64,000 nucleotides of DNA from Siphonodentalium dalli (Eukaryota; Mollusca; Scaphopoda; Gadilida; Siphonodentaliidae): contig CP136063.1 in the NCBI GenBank assembly GCA_032622095.1, positions 14,921,814 to 14,985,813 on the forward strand, read 5' to 3'. The notes under the pieces are model-generated. The model saw only the letters and a list, made by a program, of their open reading frames with translations. It searched no databases and was not told where the DNA came from. The position numbers and the translations under genes were made by a program. Below are positions 14,601 through 30,700 of the stretch, piece after piece (positions within the stretch are counted from its first letter, which is position 1; every line of letters starts with the position of its first letter).

Positions 14601-16164
14601 GTATACTTATATAACCCAATCCCTTAAACAGAGTCTTCTAACATCAAGCTGTATACTTATATAACCCAACCCCTTAAACAGAGTCTTCTAACATCAAGCT
14701 GTATACTTATATAACCCAATCCCTTAAACAGAGTCTTCTGACATCAAACTGTATACTTATATAACTCAATCCCTTAAACAGAGTCTTCTAACATCAAGCT
14801 GTATACTTATATAACCCAATCCCTTAAACAGAGTCTTCATCAAGCTGTATACTTATATAACCCAATCCCTTAAACAGAGTCTTCATCAAGCTGTATACTT
14901 ATATAACCCAATCCCTTAAACAGAGTCTTCATCAAGCTGTATACTTATATAACCCAATCCCTTAAACAGAGTCTTCTAACATCAAACTGTATACTTATAT
15001 AACCCAATCCCTTAAACAGAGTCTTCTAACATCATGCTGTATACTTATATAACCCAATCCCTTAAACAGAGTCTTCATCAAGCTGTATACTTATATAACC
15101 CAATCCCTTAAACAGAGTCTTCTAACATCAAGCTGTATACTTATATAACTCAATCCCTTAAACAGAGTCTTCTAACATCAAGCTGTATACTTATATAACC
15201 CAATCCCTTAAACAGAGTCTTCATCAAGCTGTATACTTATATAACCCAATCCCTTAAACAGAGTCTTCATCAAACTGTATACTTATATAACCCAATCCCT
15301 TAAACAGAGTCTTCATCAAGCTGTATACTTATATAACCCAATCCCTTAAACAGAGTCTTCTAACATCAAACTGTATACTTATATAACCCAATCCCTTAAA
15401 CAGAGTCTTCATCAAACTGTATACTTATATAACCCAATCCCTTAAACAGAGTCTTCATCAAGCTGTATACTTATATAACCCAATCCCTTAAACAGAGTCT
15501 TCATCAAACTGTATACTTATATAACCCGATCCATTAAACAGAGTCTTCATCAAACTGTATACTTATATAACCCGATCCATTAAACAGAGTCTTCTAACAT
15601 CAAACTGTATACTTATATAACCCAATCCCTTAAACAGAGTCTTCATCAAACTGTATACTTATATAACCCAATCCCTTAAACAGAGTCTTCATCAAGCTGT
15701 ATACTTATATAACCCAATCCCTTAAACAGAGTCTTCTAACATCAAACTGTATACTTATATAACCCAATCCCTTAAACAGAGTCTTCATCAAACTGTATAC
15801 TTATATAACCCAATCCCTTAAACAGAGTCTTCATCAAGCTGTATACTTATATAACCCAATCCCTTAAATAGAGTCTTCATCAAACTGTATACTTATATAA
15901 CTCAATCCATTAAACAGAGTCTTCTAACATCAAGCTGTATACTTATATAACCCAATCCCTTAAACAGAGTCTTCTAACATCAAACTGTATACTTATATAA
16001 CTCAATCCCTTAAACAGAGTCTTCATCAAGCTGTATACTTATATAACCCAATCCCTTAAACAGAGTCTTCTAACATCAAGCTGTATACTTATATAACCCA
16101 ACCCCTTAAACAGAGTCTTCTAACATCAAGCTGTATACTTATATAACCCAATCCCTTAAACAGA
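11653..16164 (+). repeat. 4,558-bp duplicated block, copy 2
   Basis: Repeats the preceding block at an offset of 4,558: GTCTTCTGAC recurs at 12,429 and 14,733, and TTAAATAGA recurs only in the second half (15,866, offset 4,512). Copies 1 and 3 of the 2.3-kb unit therefore pair, as do copies 2 and 4, showing that a two-unit block was duplicated at once. The last copy lacks one 46-bp monomer near 15,650, which accounts for the 46-bp difference. The crossover point lies close to 11,640, where CCAACCCCTT is followed by the same monomers as at 7,095. Confidence 0.88.
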
Positions 16165-19100
16165 GTCTTCTAACATCAAACTGTATACTTATATAACCCA
16201 ATCCCTTAAACAGAGTCTTCATCAAGCTGTATACTTATATAACCCAATCCATTAAACAGAGTCTTCATCAAACTGTATACTTATATAACCCAATCCCTTA
16301 AACAGAGTCTTCATCAAACTGTATACTTATATAACCCAATCCCTTAAACAGAGTCTTCATCAAGCTGTATACTTATATAACTCAACCCCTTAAACAGAGT
16401 CTTCATCAAACTGTATACTTATATAACCCAATCCCTTAAACAGAGTCTTCATCAAACTGTATACTTATATAACCCAATCCCTTAAACAGAGTCTTCTAAC
16501 ATCAAGCTGTATACTTATATAACCCAATCCATTAAACAGAGTCTTCATCAAACTGTATACTTATATAACCCAATCCCTTAAACAGAGTCTTCATCAAACT
16601 GTATACTTATATAACCCAATCCCTTAAACAGAGTCTTCTAACATCAAACTGTATACTTATATAACCCGATCCATTAAACAGAGTCTTCATCAAACTGTAT
16701 ACTTATATAACCCGATCCATTAAACAGAGTCTTCTAACATCAAGCTGTATACTTATATAACCCGATCCATTACACAGAGTCTTCATCAAACTGTATACTT
16801 ATATAACCCGATCCATTAAACAGAGTCTTCATCAAACTGTATACTTATATAACCCAATCCCTTAAACAGAGTCTTCATCAAGCTGTATACTTATATAACC
16901 CAATCCCTTAAACAGAGTCTTCATCAAACTGTATACTTATATAACCCAATCCCTTAAACAGAGTCTTCATCAAGCTGTATACTTATATAACCCAATCCCT
17001 TAAACAGAGTCTTCATCAAACTGTATACTTATATAACCCAATCCCTTAAACAGAGTCTTCATCAAGCTGTATACTTATATAACTCAACCCCTTAAACAGA
17101 GTCTTCATCAAACTGTATACTTATATAACCCAATCCCTTAAACAGAGTCTTCATCAAACTGTATACTTATATAACCCAATCCCTTAAACAGAGTCTTCAT
17201 CAAACTGTATACTTATATAACCCAATCCCTTAAACAGAGTCTTCATCAAACTGTATACTTATATAACCCAATCCCTTAAACAGAGTCTTCATCAAGCTGT
17301 ATACTTATATAACTCAACCCCTTAAACAGAGTCTTCATCAAACTGTATACTTATATAACCCAATCCCTTAAACAGAGTCTTCATCAAACTGTATACTTAT
17401 ATAACCCAATCCCTTAAACAGAGTCTTCTAACATCAAGCTGTATACTTATATAACCCAATCCATTAAACAGAGTCTTCATCAAACTGTATACTTATATAA
17501 CCCAATCCCTTAAACAGAGTCTTCATCAAACTGTATACTTATATAACCCAATCCCTTAAACAGAGTCTTCATCAAACTGTATACTTATATAACCCAATCC
17601 CTTAAACAGAGTCTTCTAACATCAAACTGTATACTTATATAACCCGATCCATTAAACAGAGTCTTCATCAAACTGTATACTTATATAACCCGATCCATTA
17701 AACAGAGTCTTCTAACATCAAGCTGTATACTTATATAACCCGATCCATTAAACAGAGTCTTCATCAAACTGTATACTTATATAACCCGATCCATTAAACA
17801 GAGTCTTCTAACATCAAACTGTATACTTATATAACCCAATCCCTTAAACAGAGTCTTCATCAAGCTGTATACTTATATAACCCAATCCCTTAAACAGAGT
17901 CTTCATCAAACTGTATACTTATATAACCCAATCCCTTAAACAGAGTCTTCATCAAGCTGTATACTTATATAACCCAATCCCTTAAACAGAGTCTTCTAAC
18001 ATCAAGCTGTATACTTATATAACCCAATCCATTAAACAGAGTCTTCTAACATCGAACTGTATACTTATATAACCCAATCCATTAAACAGAGTCTTCATCA
18101 AGCTGTATACTTATATAACCCAATCCCTTAAACAGAGTCTTCTAACATCAAACTGTATACTTATATAACCCAATCCCTTAAACAGAGTCTTCATCAAGCT
18201 GTATACTTATATAACCCAATCCCTTAAACAGAGTCTTCTAACATCAAGCTGTATACTTATATAACCCAATCCCTTAAACAGAGTCTTCATCAAACTGTAT
18301 ACTTATATAACCCAATCCATTAAACAGAGTCTTCATCAAGCTGTATACTTATATAACCCAACCCCTTAAACAGAGTCTTCTAACATCAAACTGTATACTT
18401 ATATAACCCAATCCCTTAAACAGAGTCTTCATCAAGCTGTATACTTATATAACCCAATCCCTTAAACAGAGTCTTCATCAAACTGTATACTTATATAACC
18501 CAATCCATTAAACAGAGTCTTCTAACATCAAGCTGTATACTTATATAACCCAATCCCTTAAACAGAGTCTTCTAACATCAAGCTGTATACTTATATAACC
18601 CAATCCCTTAAACAGAGTCTTCTAACATCAAGCTGTATACTTATATAACCCAACCCCTTAAACAGAGTCTTCTAACATCAAACTGTATACTTATATAACC
18701 CAACCCCTTAAACAGAGTCTTCTAACATCAAGCTGTATACTTATATAACCCAATCCCTTAAACAGAGTCTTCATCAAACTGTATACTTATATAACCCAAT
18801 CCCTTAAACAGAGTCTTCTAACATCAAGCTGTATACTTATATAACCCAATCCCTTAAACAGAGTCTTCATCAAACTGTATACTTATATAACCCAATCCCT
18901 TAAACAGAGTCTTCATCAAGCTGTATACTTATATAACCCAATCCCTTAAACAGAGTCTTCATCAAACTGTATACTTATATAACCCAATCCATTAAACAGA
19001 GTCTTCATCAAGCTGTATACTTATATAACCCAATCCATTAAACAGAGTCTCCTAACATCAAACTGTATACTTATATAACCCAATCCATTAAACAGAGTCT

Positions 19101-21100
19101 TCATCAAGCTGTATACTTATATAACCCAATCCCTTAAACAGAGTCTTCTAACATCAAGCTGTATACTTATATAACCCAATCCCTTAAACAGAGTCTTCTA
19201 ACATCAAGCTGTATACTTATATAACCCAATCCCTTAAACAGAGTCTTCATCAAACTGTATACTTATATAACCCAATCCATTAAACAGAGTCTTCATCAAG
19301 CTGTATACTTATATAACCCAACCCCTTAAACAGAGTCTTCTAACATCAAGCTGTATACTTATATAACCCAATCCCTTAAACAGAGTCTTCATCAAACTGT
19401 ATACTTATATAACCCAATCCCTTAAACAGAGTCTTCATCAAGCTGTATACTTATATAACCCAATCCCTTAAACAGAGTCTTCATCAAACTGTATACTTAT
19501 ATAACCCAATCCATTAAACAGAGTCTTCATCAAGCTGTATACTTATATAACCCAACCCCTTAAACAGAGTCTTCTAACATCAAGCTGTATACTTATATAA
19601 CCCAATCCCTTAAACAGAGTCTTCATCAAACTGTATACTTATATAACCCAATCCCTTAAACAGAGTCTTCATCAAACTGTATACTTATATAACCCAATCC
19701 CTTAAACAGAGTCTTCTAACATCAAACTGTATACTTATATAACCCAATCCATTAAACAGAGTCTTCTAACATCAAGCTGTATACTTATATAACCCAACCC
19801 CTTAAACAGAGTCTTCTAACATCAAGCTGTATACTTATATAACCCAATCCATTAAACAGAGTCTTCTAACATCAAGCTGTATACTTATATAACCCAACCC
19901 CTTAAACAGAGTCTTCTAACATCAAGCTGTATACTTATATAACCCAATCCATTAAACAGAGTCTTCTAACATCAAACTGTATACTTATATAACCCAACCC
20001 CTTAAACAGAGTCTTCATCAAGCTGTATACTTATATAACCCAACCCCTTAAACAGAGTCTTCATCAAACTGTATACTTATATAACCCAACCCCTTAAACA
20101 GAGTCTTCTAACATCAAGCTGTATACTTATATAACCCAACCCCTTAAACAGAGTCTTCATCAAACTGTATACTTATATAACCCAATCCCTTAAGAAGAGT
20201 CTTCTAACATCAAACTGTATACTTATATAACCCAATCCATTAAACAGAGTCTTCATCAAACTGTATACTTATATAACCCAATCCCTTAAACAGAGTCTTC
20301 ATCAAACTGTATACTTATATAACCCAATCCCTTAAACAGAGTCTTCATCAAACTGTATACTTATATAACCCAATCCCTTAAACAGAGTCTTCTAACATCA
20401 AACTGTATACTTATATAACCCAATCCATTAAACAGAGTCTTCTAACATCAAACTGTATACTTATATAACCCAACCCCTTAAACAGAGTCTTCATCAAACT
20501 GTATACTTATATAACCCAACCCCTTAAACAGAGTCTTCTAACATCAAGCTGTATACTTATATAACCCAACCCCTTAAACAGAGTCTTCTAACATCAAGCT
20601 GTATACTTATATAACCCAATCCCTTAAACAGAGTCTTCTAACATCAAACTGTATACTTATATAACCCAATCCATTAAACAGAGTCTTCTAACATCAAACT
20701 GTATACTTATATAACCCAATCCCTTAAACAGAGTCTTCTAACATCAAGCTGTATACTTATATAACCCAACCCCTTAAACAGAGTCTTCATCAGGCTGTAT
20801 ACTTATATAACCCAATCCATTAAACAGAGTCTTCTAACATCAAGCTGTATACTTATATAACCCAATCCATTAAACAGAGTCTTCTAACATCAAGCTGTAT
20901 ACTTATATAACCCAACCCCTTAAACAGAGTCTTCATCAAACTGTATACTTATATAACCCAATCCCTTAAACAGAGTCTTCTAACATCAAACTGTATACTT
21001 ATATAACCCAATCCCTTAAACAGAGTCTTCTAACATCAAACTGTATACTTATATAACCCAATCCATTAAACAGAGTCTTCATCAAACTGTATACTTATAT
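16165..21100 (+). repeat. Array domain with roughly 0.7-1.0-kb local repeats
   Basis: CTCAACCCCTT monomers at 16,381, 17,083 and 17,313 are 702 and 230 bp apart (230 is five short monomers). Clusters of CCGATCCATT near 16,665 and 17,643 are 978 bp apart, close to 702+230+46. From 18,000 to 20,200 a related pattern repeats roughly every 1 kb, with single-base differences such as ATCGAACTG near 18,051 and TCTCCTAAC near 19,048. CCAACCCCTT monomers are frequent from 19,780 to 20,920. Confidence 0.7.
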
Positions 21101-24100
21101 AACCCAATCCCTTAAACAGAGTCTTCATCAAGCTGTATACTTATATAACCCAATCCCTTAAACAGAGTCTTCATCAAACTGTATACTTATATAACCCAAA
21201 TCCCTTAAACAGAGTCTTCTAACATCAAACTGTATACTTATATAACCCAATCCATTAAACAGAGTCTTCATCAAGCTGTATACTTATATAACCCAATCCC
21301 TTAAACAGAGTCTTCTAACATCAAACTGTATACTTATATAACCCAATCCCTTAAACAGAGTCTTCTAACATCAAACTGTATACTTATATAACCCAATCCC
21401 TTAAACAGAGTCTTCTAACATCAAGCTGTATACTTATATAACCCAATCCATTAAACAGAGTCTTCATCAAACTGTATACTTATATAACCCAATCCCTTAA
21501 ACAGAGTCTTCTAACATCAAACTGTATACTTATATAACCCAATCCATTAAACAGAGTCTTCATCAAACTGTATACTTATATAACCCAATCCCTTAAACAG
21601 AGTCTTCTAACATCAAACTGTATACTTATATAACCCAATCCATTAAACAGAGTCTTCATCAAACTGTATACTTATATAACCCAATCCCTTAAACAGAGTC
21701 TTCATCAAACTGTATACTTATATAACCCAATCCCTTAAACAGAGTCTTCATCAAGCTGTATACTTATATAACCCAATCCATTAAACAGAGTCTTCTAACA
21801 TCAAACTGTATACTTATATAACCCAATCCATTAAACAGAGTCTTCTAACATCAAACTGTATACTTATATAACCCAATCCCTTAAACAGAGTCGTCATCAA
21901 ACTGTATACTTATATAACCCAATCCCTTAAACAGAGTCTTCTAACATCAAACTGTATACTTATATAACCCAATCCATTAAACAGAGTCTTCTAACATCAA
22001 ACTGTATACTTATATAACCCAATCCCTTAAACAGAGTCTTCATCAAACTGTATACTTATATAACCCAATCCCTTAAACAGAGTCTTCTAACATCAAACTG
22101 TATACTTATATAACCCAATCCATTAAACAGAGTCTTCATCAAGCTGTATACTTATATAACCCAATCCCTTAAACAGAGTCTTCTAACATCAAACTGTATA
22201 CTTATATAACCCAATCCCTTAAACAGAGTCTTCTAACATCAAACTGTATACTTATATAACCCAATCCCTTAAACAGAGTCTTCTAACATCAAGCTGTATA
22301 CTTATATAACCCAATCCATTAAACAGAGTCTTCATCAAACTGTATACTTATATAACCCAATCCCTTAAACAGAGTCTTCTAACATCAAACTGTATACTTA
22401 TATAACCCAATCCATTAAACAGAGTCTTCATCAAACTGTATACTTATATAACCCAATCCCTTAAACAGAGTCTTCTAACATCAAACTGTATACTTATATA
22501 ACCCAATCCATTAAACAGAGTCTTCATCAAACTGTATACTTATATAACCCAATCCATTAAACAGAGTCTTCTAACATCAAACTGTATACTTATATAACCC
22601 AATCCCTTAAACAGAGTCTTCTAACATCAAACTGTATACTTATATAATCCAATCCCTTAAACAGAGTCTTCTAACATCAAACTGTATACTTATATAACCC
22701 AATCCCTTAAACAGAGTCTTCTAACATCAAACTGTATACTTATATAACCCAATCCCTTAAACAGAGTCTTCTAACATCAAACTGTATACTTATATAACCC
22801 AATCCCTTAAACAGAGTCTTCATCAAACTGTATACTTATATAACCCAATCCATTAAACATAGTCTTCTAACATCAAGCTGTATACTTATATAACCCAATC
22901 CCTTAAACAGAGTCTTCATCAAGCTGTATACTTATATAACCCAATCTCTTAAACAGAGTCTTCTAACATCAAGCTGTATACTTATATAACCCAATCCCTT
23001 AAACAGAGTCTTCTAACATCAAACTGTATACTTATATAACCCAATCCCTTAAACAGAGTCTTCATCAAACTGTATACTTATATAACCCAATCCATTAAAC
23101 AGAGTCTTCATCAAACTGTATACTTATATAACCCAATCCATTAAACAGAGTCTTCTAACATCAAGCTGTATACTTATATAACCCAATCCCTTAAACAGAG
23201 TCTTCATCAAGCTGTATACTTATATAACCCAATCCCTTAAACAGAGTCTTCTAACATCAAACTGTATACTTATATAACCCAATCCCTTAAACAGAGTCTT
23301 CATCAAACTGTATACTTATATAACCCAATCCCTTAAACAGAGTCTTCTAACATCAAACTGTATACTTATATAACCCAATCCCTTAAACAGAGTCTTCTAA
23401 CATCAAGCTGTATACTTATATAACCCAATCCCTTAAACAGAGTCTTCATCAAGCTGTATACTTATATAACCCAATCTCTTAAACAGAGTCTTCTAACATC
23501 AAACTGTATACTTATATAACCCAATCCATTAAACAGAGTCTTCATCAAACTGTATACTTATATAACCCAATCCCTTAAACAGAGTCTTCTAACATCAAAC
23601 TGTATACTTATATAACCCAATCCCTTAAACAGAGTCTTCATCAAACTGTATACTTATATAACCCAATCTCTTAAACAGAGTCTTCTAACATCAAGCTGTA
23701 TACTTATATAACCCAATCCCTTAAACAGAGTCTTCTAACATCAAGCTGTATACTTATATAACCCAATCCCTTAAACAGAGTCTTCTAACATCAAACTGTA
23801 TACTTATATAACCCAATCCCTTAAACAGAGTCTTCTAACATCAAGCTGTATACTTATATAACCCAATCCCTTAAACAGAGTCTTCTAACATCAAACTGTA
23901 TACTTATATAACCCAATCCCTTAAACAGAGTCTTCTAACATCAAGCTGTATACTTATATAAACCAATCCATTAAACAGAGTCTTCTAACATCAAGCTGTA
24001 TACTTATATAACCCAATCCCTTAAACAGAGTCTTCATCAAACTGTATACTTATATAACCCAATCCCTTAAACAGAGTCTTCATCAAACTGTATACTTATA

Positions 24101-24777
24101 TAACACAATCCCTTAAACAGAGTCTTCTAACATCAAGCTGTATACTTATATAACCCAACCCCTTAAACAGAGTCTTCATCAAACTGTATACTTATATAAC
24201 CCAACCCCTTAAACAGAGTCTTCATCAAACTGTATACTTATATAACCCAATCCCTTAAACAGAGTCTTCATCAAGCTGTATACTTATATAACCCAATCCC
24301 TTAAACAGAGTCTTCATCAAACTGTATACTTATATAACCCAATCCCTTAAACAGAGTCTTCTAACATCAAGCTGTATACTTATATAACCCAACCCCTTAA
24401 ACAGAGTCTTCATCAAACTGTATACTTATATAACCCAATCCCTTAAACAGAGTCTTCATCAAGCTGTATACTTATATAACCCAATCCCTTAAACAGAGTC
24501 TTCATCAAGCTGTATACTTATATAACCCAATCCCTTAAACAGAGTCTTCATCAAGCTGTATACTTATATAACCCAATCCCTTAAACAGAGTCTTCATCAA
24601 ACTGTATACTTATATAACCCAATCCCTTAAACAGAGTCTTCATCAAACTGTATACTTATATAACCCAATCCCTTAAACAGAGTCTTCATCAAGCTGTATA
24701 CTTATATAACCCAATCTCTTAAACAGAGTCTTCTAACATCAAGCTGTATACTTATATAACCCAATCCCTTAAACAGA
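21101..24777 (+). repeat. Array domain related to the 7.9-kb blocks
   Basis: A related ancestor copy of material in the next two blocks. The marker TATAATCC at 22,643 recurs at 28,341 (offset 5,698), and TATAAACCAATCCATT at 23,959 recurs at 29,657 with the same offset. Private changes include CCCAAATCCC (one extra base, near 21,196), GTCGTCATC near 21,890 and CATTAAACATAG near 22,857. The latter two are absent from the later copies, so they arose after copying or were lost by homogenisation. Confidence 0.75.
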
Positions 24778-27700
24778 GTCTTCTAACATCAAACTGTATA
24801 CTTATATAACCCAATCCCTTAAACAGAGTCTTCATCAAACTGTATACTTATATAACCCAATCCATTAAACAGAGTCTTCATCAAACTGTATACTTATATA
24901 ACCCAATCCATTAAACAGAGTCTTCTAACATCAAGCTGTATACTTATATAACCCAATCCCTTAAACAGAGTCTTCATCAAGCTGTATACTTATATAACCC
25001 AATCCCTTAAACAGAGTCTTCTAACATCAAACTGTATACTTATATAACCCAATCCCTTAAACAGAGTCTTCATCAAACTGTATACTTATATAACCCAATC
25101 CCTTAAACAGAGTCTTCTAACATCAAACTGTATACTTATATAACCCAATCCATTAAACAGAGTCTTCATCAAACTGTATACTTATATAACCCAATCCCTT
25201 AAACAGAGTCTTCTAACATCAAACTGTATACTTATATAACCCAATCCATTAAACAGAGTCTTCATCAAACTGTATACTTATATAACCCAATCCCTTAAAC
25301 AGAGTCTTCATCAAACTGTATACTTATATAACCCAATCCCTTAAACAGAGTCTTCATCAAGCTGTATACTTATATAACCCAATCCATTAAACAGAGTCTT
25401 CTAACATCAAACTGTATACTTATATAACCCAATCCATTAAACAGAGTCTTCTAACATCAAACTGTATACTTATATAACCCAATCCCTTAAACAGAGTCTT
25501 CATCAAACTGTATACTTATATAACCCAATCCCTTAAACAGAGTCTTCTAACATCAAACTGTATACTTATATAACCCAATCCATTAAACAGAGTCTTCTAA
25601 CATCAAACTGTATACTTATATAACCCAATCCCTTAAACAGAGTCTTCATCAAACTGTATACTTATATAACCCAATCCCTTAAACAGAGTCTTCTAACATC
25701 AAACTGTATACTTATATAACCCAATCCATTAAACAGAGTCTTCATCAAGCTGTATACTTATATAACCCAATCCCTTAAACAGAGTCTTCTAACATCAAAC
25801 TGTATACTTATATAACCCAATCCCTTAAACAGAGTCTTCTAACATCAAACTGTATACTTATATAACCCAATCCCTTAAACAGAGTCTTCATCAAACTGTA
25901 TACTTATATAACCCAATCCCTTAAACAGAGTCTTCTAACATCAAACTGTATACTTATATAACCCAATCCATTAAACAGAGTCTTCATCAAACTGTATACT
26001 TATATAACCCAATCCCTTAAACAGAGTCTTCTAACATCAAACTGTATACTTATATAACCCAATCCATTAAACAGAGTCTTCATCAAACTGTATACTTATA
26101 TAACCCAATCCATTAAACAGAGTCTTCATCAAGCTGTATACTTATATAACCCAATCCCTTAAACAGAGTCTTCATCAAGCTGTATACTTATATAACCCAA
26201 TCCCTTAAACAGAGTCTTCATCAAGCTGTATACTTATATAACCCAATCCCTTAAACAGAGTCTTCATCAAGCTGTATACTTATATAACCCAATCCCTTAA
26301 ACAGAGTCTTCATCAAACTGTATACTTATATAACCCAATCCCTTAAACAGAGTCTTCATCAAACTGTATACTTATATAACCCAATCCCTTAAACAGAGTC
26401 TTCATCAAGCTGTATACTTATATAACCCAATCTCTTAAACAGAGTCTTCTAACATCAAGCTGTATACTTATATAACCCAATCCCTTAAACAGAGTCTTCT
26501 AACATCAAACTGTATACTTATATAACCCAATCCCTTAAACAGAGTCTTCATCAAACTGTATACTTATATAACCCAATCCATTAAACAGAGTCTTCATCAA
26601 ACTGTATACTTATATAACCCAATCCATTAAACAGAGTCTTCTAACATCAAGCTGTATACTTATATAACCCAATCCCTTAAACAGAGTCTTCATCAAGCTG
26701 TATACTTATATAACCCAATCCCTTAAACAGAGTCTTCTAACATCAAACTGTATACTTATATAACCCAATCCCTTAAACAGAGTCTTCATCAAACTGTATA
26801 CTTATATAACCCAATCCCTTAAACAGAGTCTTCTAACATCAAACTGTATACTTATATAACCCAATCCCTTAAACAGAGTCTTCTAACATCAAGCTGTATA
26901 CTTATATAACCCAATCCCTTAAACAGAGTCTTCATCAAGCTGTATACTTATATAACCCAATCTCTTAAACAGAGTCTTCTAACATCAAACTGTATACTTA
27001 TATAACCCAATCCCTTAAACAGAGTCTTCATCAAACTGTATACTTATATAACCCAATCCCTTAAACAGAGTCTTCTAACATCAAACTGTATACTTATATA
27101 ACCCAATCCCTTAAACAGAGTCTTCATCAAACTGTATACTTATATAACCCAATCTCTTAAACAGAGTCTTCTAACATCAAGCTGTATACTTATATAACCC
27201 AATCCCTTAAACAGAGTCTTCTAACATCAAGCTGTATACTTATATAACCCAATCCCTTAAACAGAGTCTTCTAACATCAAACTGTATACTTATATAACCC
27301 AATCCCTTAAACAGAGTCTTCTAACATCAAGCTGTATACTTATATAACCCAATCCCTTAAACAGAGTCTTCTAACATCAAACTGTATACTTATATAACCC
27401 AATCCCTTAAACAGAGTCTTCTAACATCAAGCTGTATACTTATATAAACCAATCCATTAAACAGAGTCTTCTAACATCAAGCTGTATACTTATATAACCC
27501 AATCCCTTAAACAGAGTCTTCATCAAACTGTATACTTATATAACCCAATCCCTTAAACAGAGTCTTCATCAAACTGTATACTTATATAACACAATCCCTT
27601 AAACAGAGTCTTCTAACATCAAGCTGTATACTTATATAACCCAACCCCTTAAACAGAGTCTTCATCAAACTGTATACTTATATAACCCAACCCCTTAAAC

Positions 27701-30700
27701 AGAGTCTTCATCAAACTGTATACTTATATAACCCAATCCCTTAAACAGAGTCTTCATCAAGCTGTATACTTATATAACCCAATCCCTTAAACAGAGTCTT
27801 CATCAAACTGTATACTTATATAACCCAATCCCTTAAACAGAGTCTTCTAACATCAAGCTGTATACTTATATAACCCAACCCCTTAAACAGAGTCTTCATC
27901 AAACTGTATACTTATATAACCCAATCCCTTAAACAGAGTCTTCATCAAGCTGTATACTTATATAACCCAATCCCTTAAACAGAGTCTTCATCAAGCTGTA
28001 TACTTATATAACCCAATCCCTTAAACAGAGTCTTCATCAAGCTGTATACTTATATAACCCAATCCCTTAAACAGAGTCTTCATCAAACTGTATACTTATA
28101 TAACCCAATCCCTTAAACAGAGTCTTCATCAAACTGTATACTTATATAACCCAATCCCTTAAACAGAGTCTTCTAACATCAAACTGTATACTTATATAAC
28201 CCAATCCATTAAACAGAGTCTTCATCAAACTGTATACTTATATAACCCAATCCATTAAACAGAGTCTTCTAACATCAAACTGTATACTTATATAACCCAA
28301 TCCCTTAAACAGAGTCTTCTAACATCAAACTGTATACTTATATAATCCAATCCCTTAAACAGAGTCTTCTAACATCAAACTGTATACTTATATAACCCAA
28401 TCCCTTAAACAGAGTCTTCTAACATCAAACTGTATACTTATATAACCCAATCCCTTAAACAGAGTCTTCTAACATCAAACTGTATACTTATATAACCCAA
28501 TCCCTTAAACAGAGTCTTCATCAAACTGTATACTTATATAACCCAATCCATTAAACAGAGTCTTCTAACATCAAGCTGTATACTTATATAACCCAATCCC
28601 TTAAACAGAGTCTTCATCAAGCTGTATACTTATATAACCCAATCTCTTAAACAGAGTCTTCTAACATCAAGCTGTATACTTATATAACCCAATCCCTTAA
28701 ACAGAGTCTTCTAACATCAAACTGTATACTTATATAACCCAATCCCTTAAACAGAGTCTTCATCAAACTGTATACTTATATAACCCAATCCATTAAACAG
28801 AGTCTTCATCAAACTGTATACTTATATAACCCAATCCATTAAACAGAGTCTTCTAACATCAAGCTGTATACTTATATAACCCAATCCCTTAAACAGAGTC
28901 TTCATCAAGCTGTATACTTATATAACCCAATCCCTTAAACAGAGTCTTCTAACATCAAACTGTATACTTATATAACCCAATCCCTTAAACAGAGTCTTCA
29001 TCAAACTGTATACTTATATAACCCAATCCCTTAAACAGAGTCTTCTAACATCAAACTGTATACTTATATAACCCAATCCCTTAAACAGAGTCTTCTAACA
29101 TCAAGCTGTATACTTATATAACCCAATCCCTTAAACAGAGTCTTCATCAAGCTGTATACTTATATAACCCAATCTCTTAAACAGAGTCTTCTAACATCAA
29201 ACTGTATACTTATATAACCCAATCCCTTAAACAGAGTCTTCATCAAACTGTATACTTATATAACCCAATCCCTTAAACAGAGTCTTCTAACATCAAACTG
29301 TATACTTATATAACCCAATCCCTTAAACAGAGTCTTCATCAAACTGTATACTTATATAACCCAATCTCTTAAACAGAGTCTTCTAACATCAAGCTGTATA
29401 CTTATATAACCCAATCCCTTAAACAGAGTCTTCTAACATCAAGCTGTATACTTATATAACCCAATCCCTTAAACAGAGTCTTCTAACATCAAACTGTATA
29501 CTTATATAACCCAATCCCTTAAACAGAGTCTTCTAACATCAAGCTGTATACTTATATAACCCAATCCCTTAAACAGAGTCTTCTAACATCAAACTGTATA
29601 CTTATATAACCCAATCCCTTAAACAGAGTCTTCTAACATCAAGCTGTATACTTATATAAACCAATCCATTAAACAGAGTCTTCTAACATCAAGCTGTATA
29701 CTTATATAACCCAATCCCTTAAACAGAGTCTTCATCAAACTGTATACTTATATAACCCAATCCCTTAAACAGAGTCTTCATCAAACTGTATACTTATATA
29801 ACACAATCCCTTAAACAGAGTCTTCTAACATCAAGCTGTATACTTATATAACCCAACCCCTTAAACAGAGTCTTCATCAAACTGTATACTTATATAACCC
29901 AACCCCTTAAACAGAGTCTTCATCAAACTGTATACTTATATAACCCAATCCCTTAAACAGAGTCTTCATCAAGCTGTATACTTATATAACCCAATCCCTT
30001 AAACAGAGTCTTCATCAAACTGTATACTTATATAACCCAATCCCTTAAACAGAGTCTTCTAACATCAAGCTGTATACTTATATAACCCAACCCCTTAAAC
30101 AGAGTCTTCATCAAACTGTATACTTATATAACCCAATCCCTTAAACAGAGTCTTCATCAAGCTGTATACTTATATAACCCAATCCCTTAAACAGAGTCTT
30201 CTTCAAGCTGTATACTTATATAACCCAATCTCTTAAACAGAGTCTTCATCAAACTGTATACTTATATAACCCAATCCCTTAAACAGAGTCTTCATCAAAC
30301 TGTATACTTATATAACCCAATCCATTAAACAGAGTCTTCATCAAACTGTATACTTATATAACCCAATCCCTTAAACAGAGTCTTCTAACATCAAACTGTA
30401 TACTTATATAACCCAATCCATTAAACAGAGTCTTCATCAAACTGTATACTTATATAACCCAATCTCTTAAACAGAGTCTTCTAACATCAAGCTGTATACT
30501 TATATAACCCAATCTCTTAAACAGAGTCTTCATCAAACTGTATACTTATATAACCCAATCCATTAAACAGAGTCTTCTAACATCAAGCTGTATACTTATA
30601 TAACCCAATCTCTTAAACAGAGTCTTCATCAAACTGTATACTTATATAACCCAATCCATTAAACAGAGTCTTCTAACATCAAACTGTATACTTATATAAC

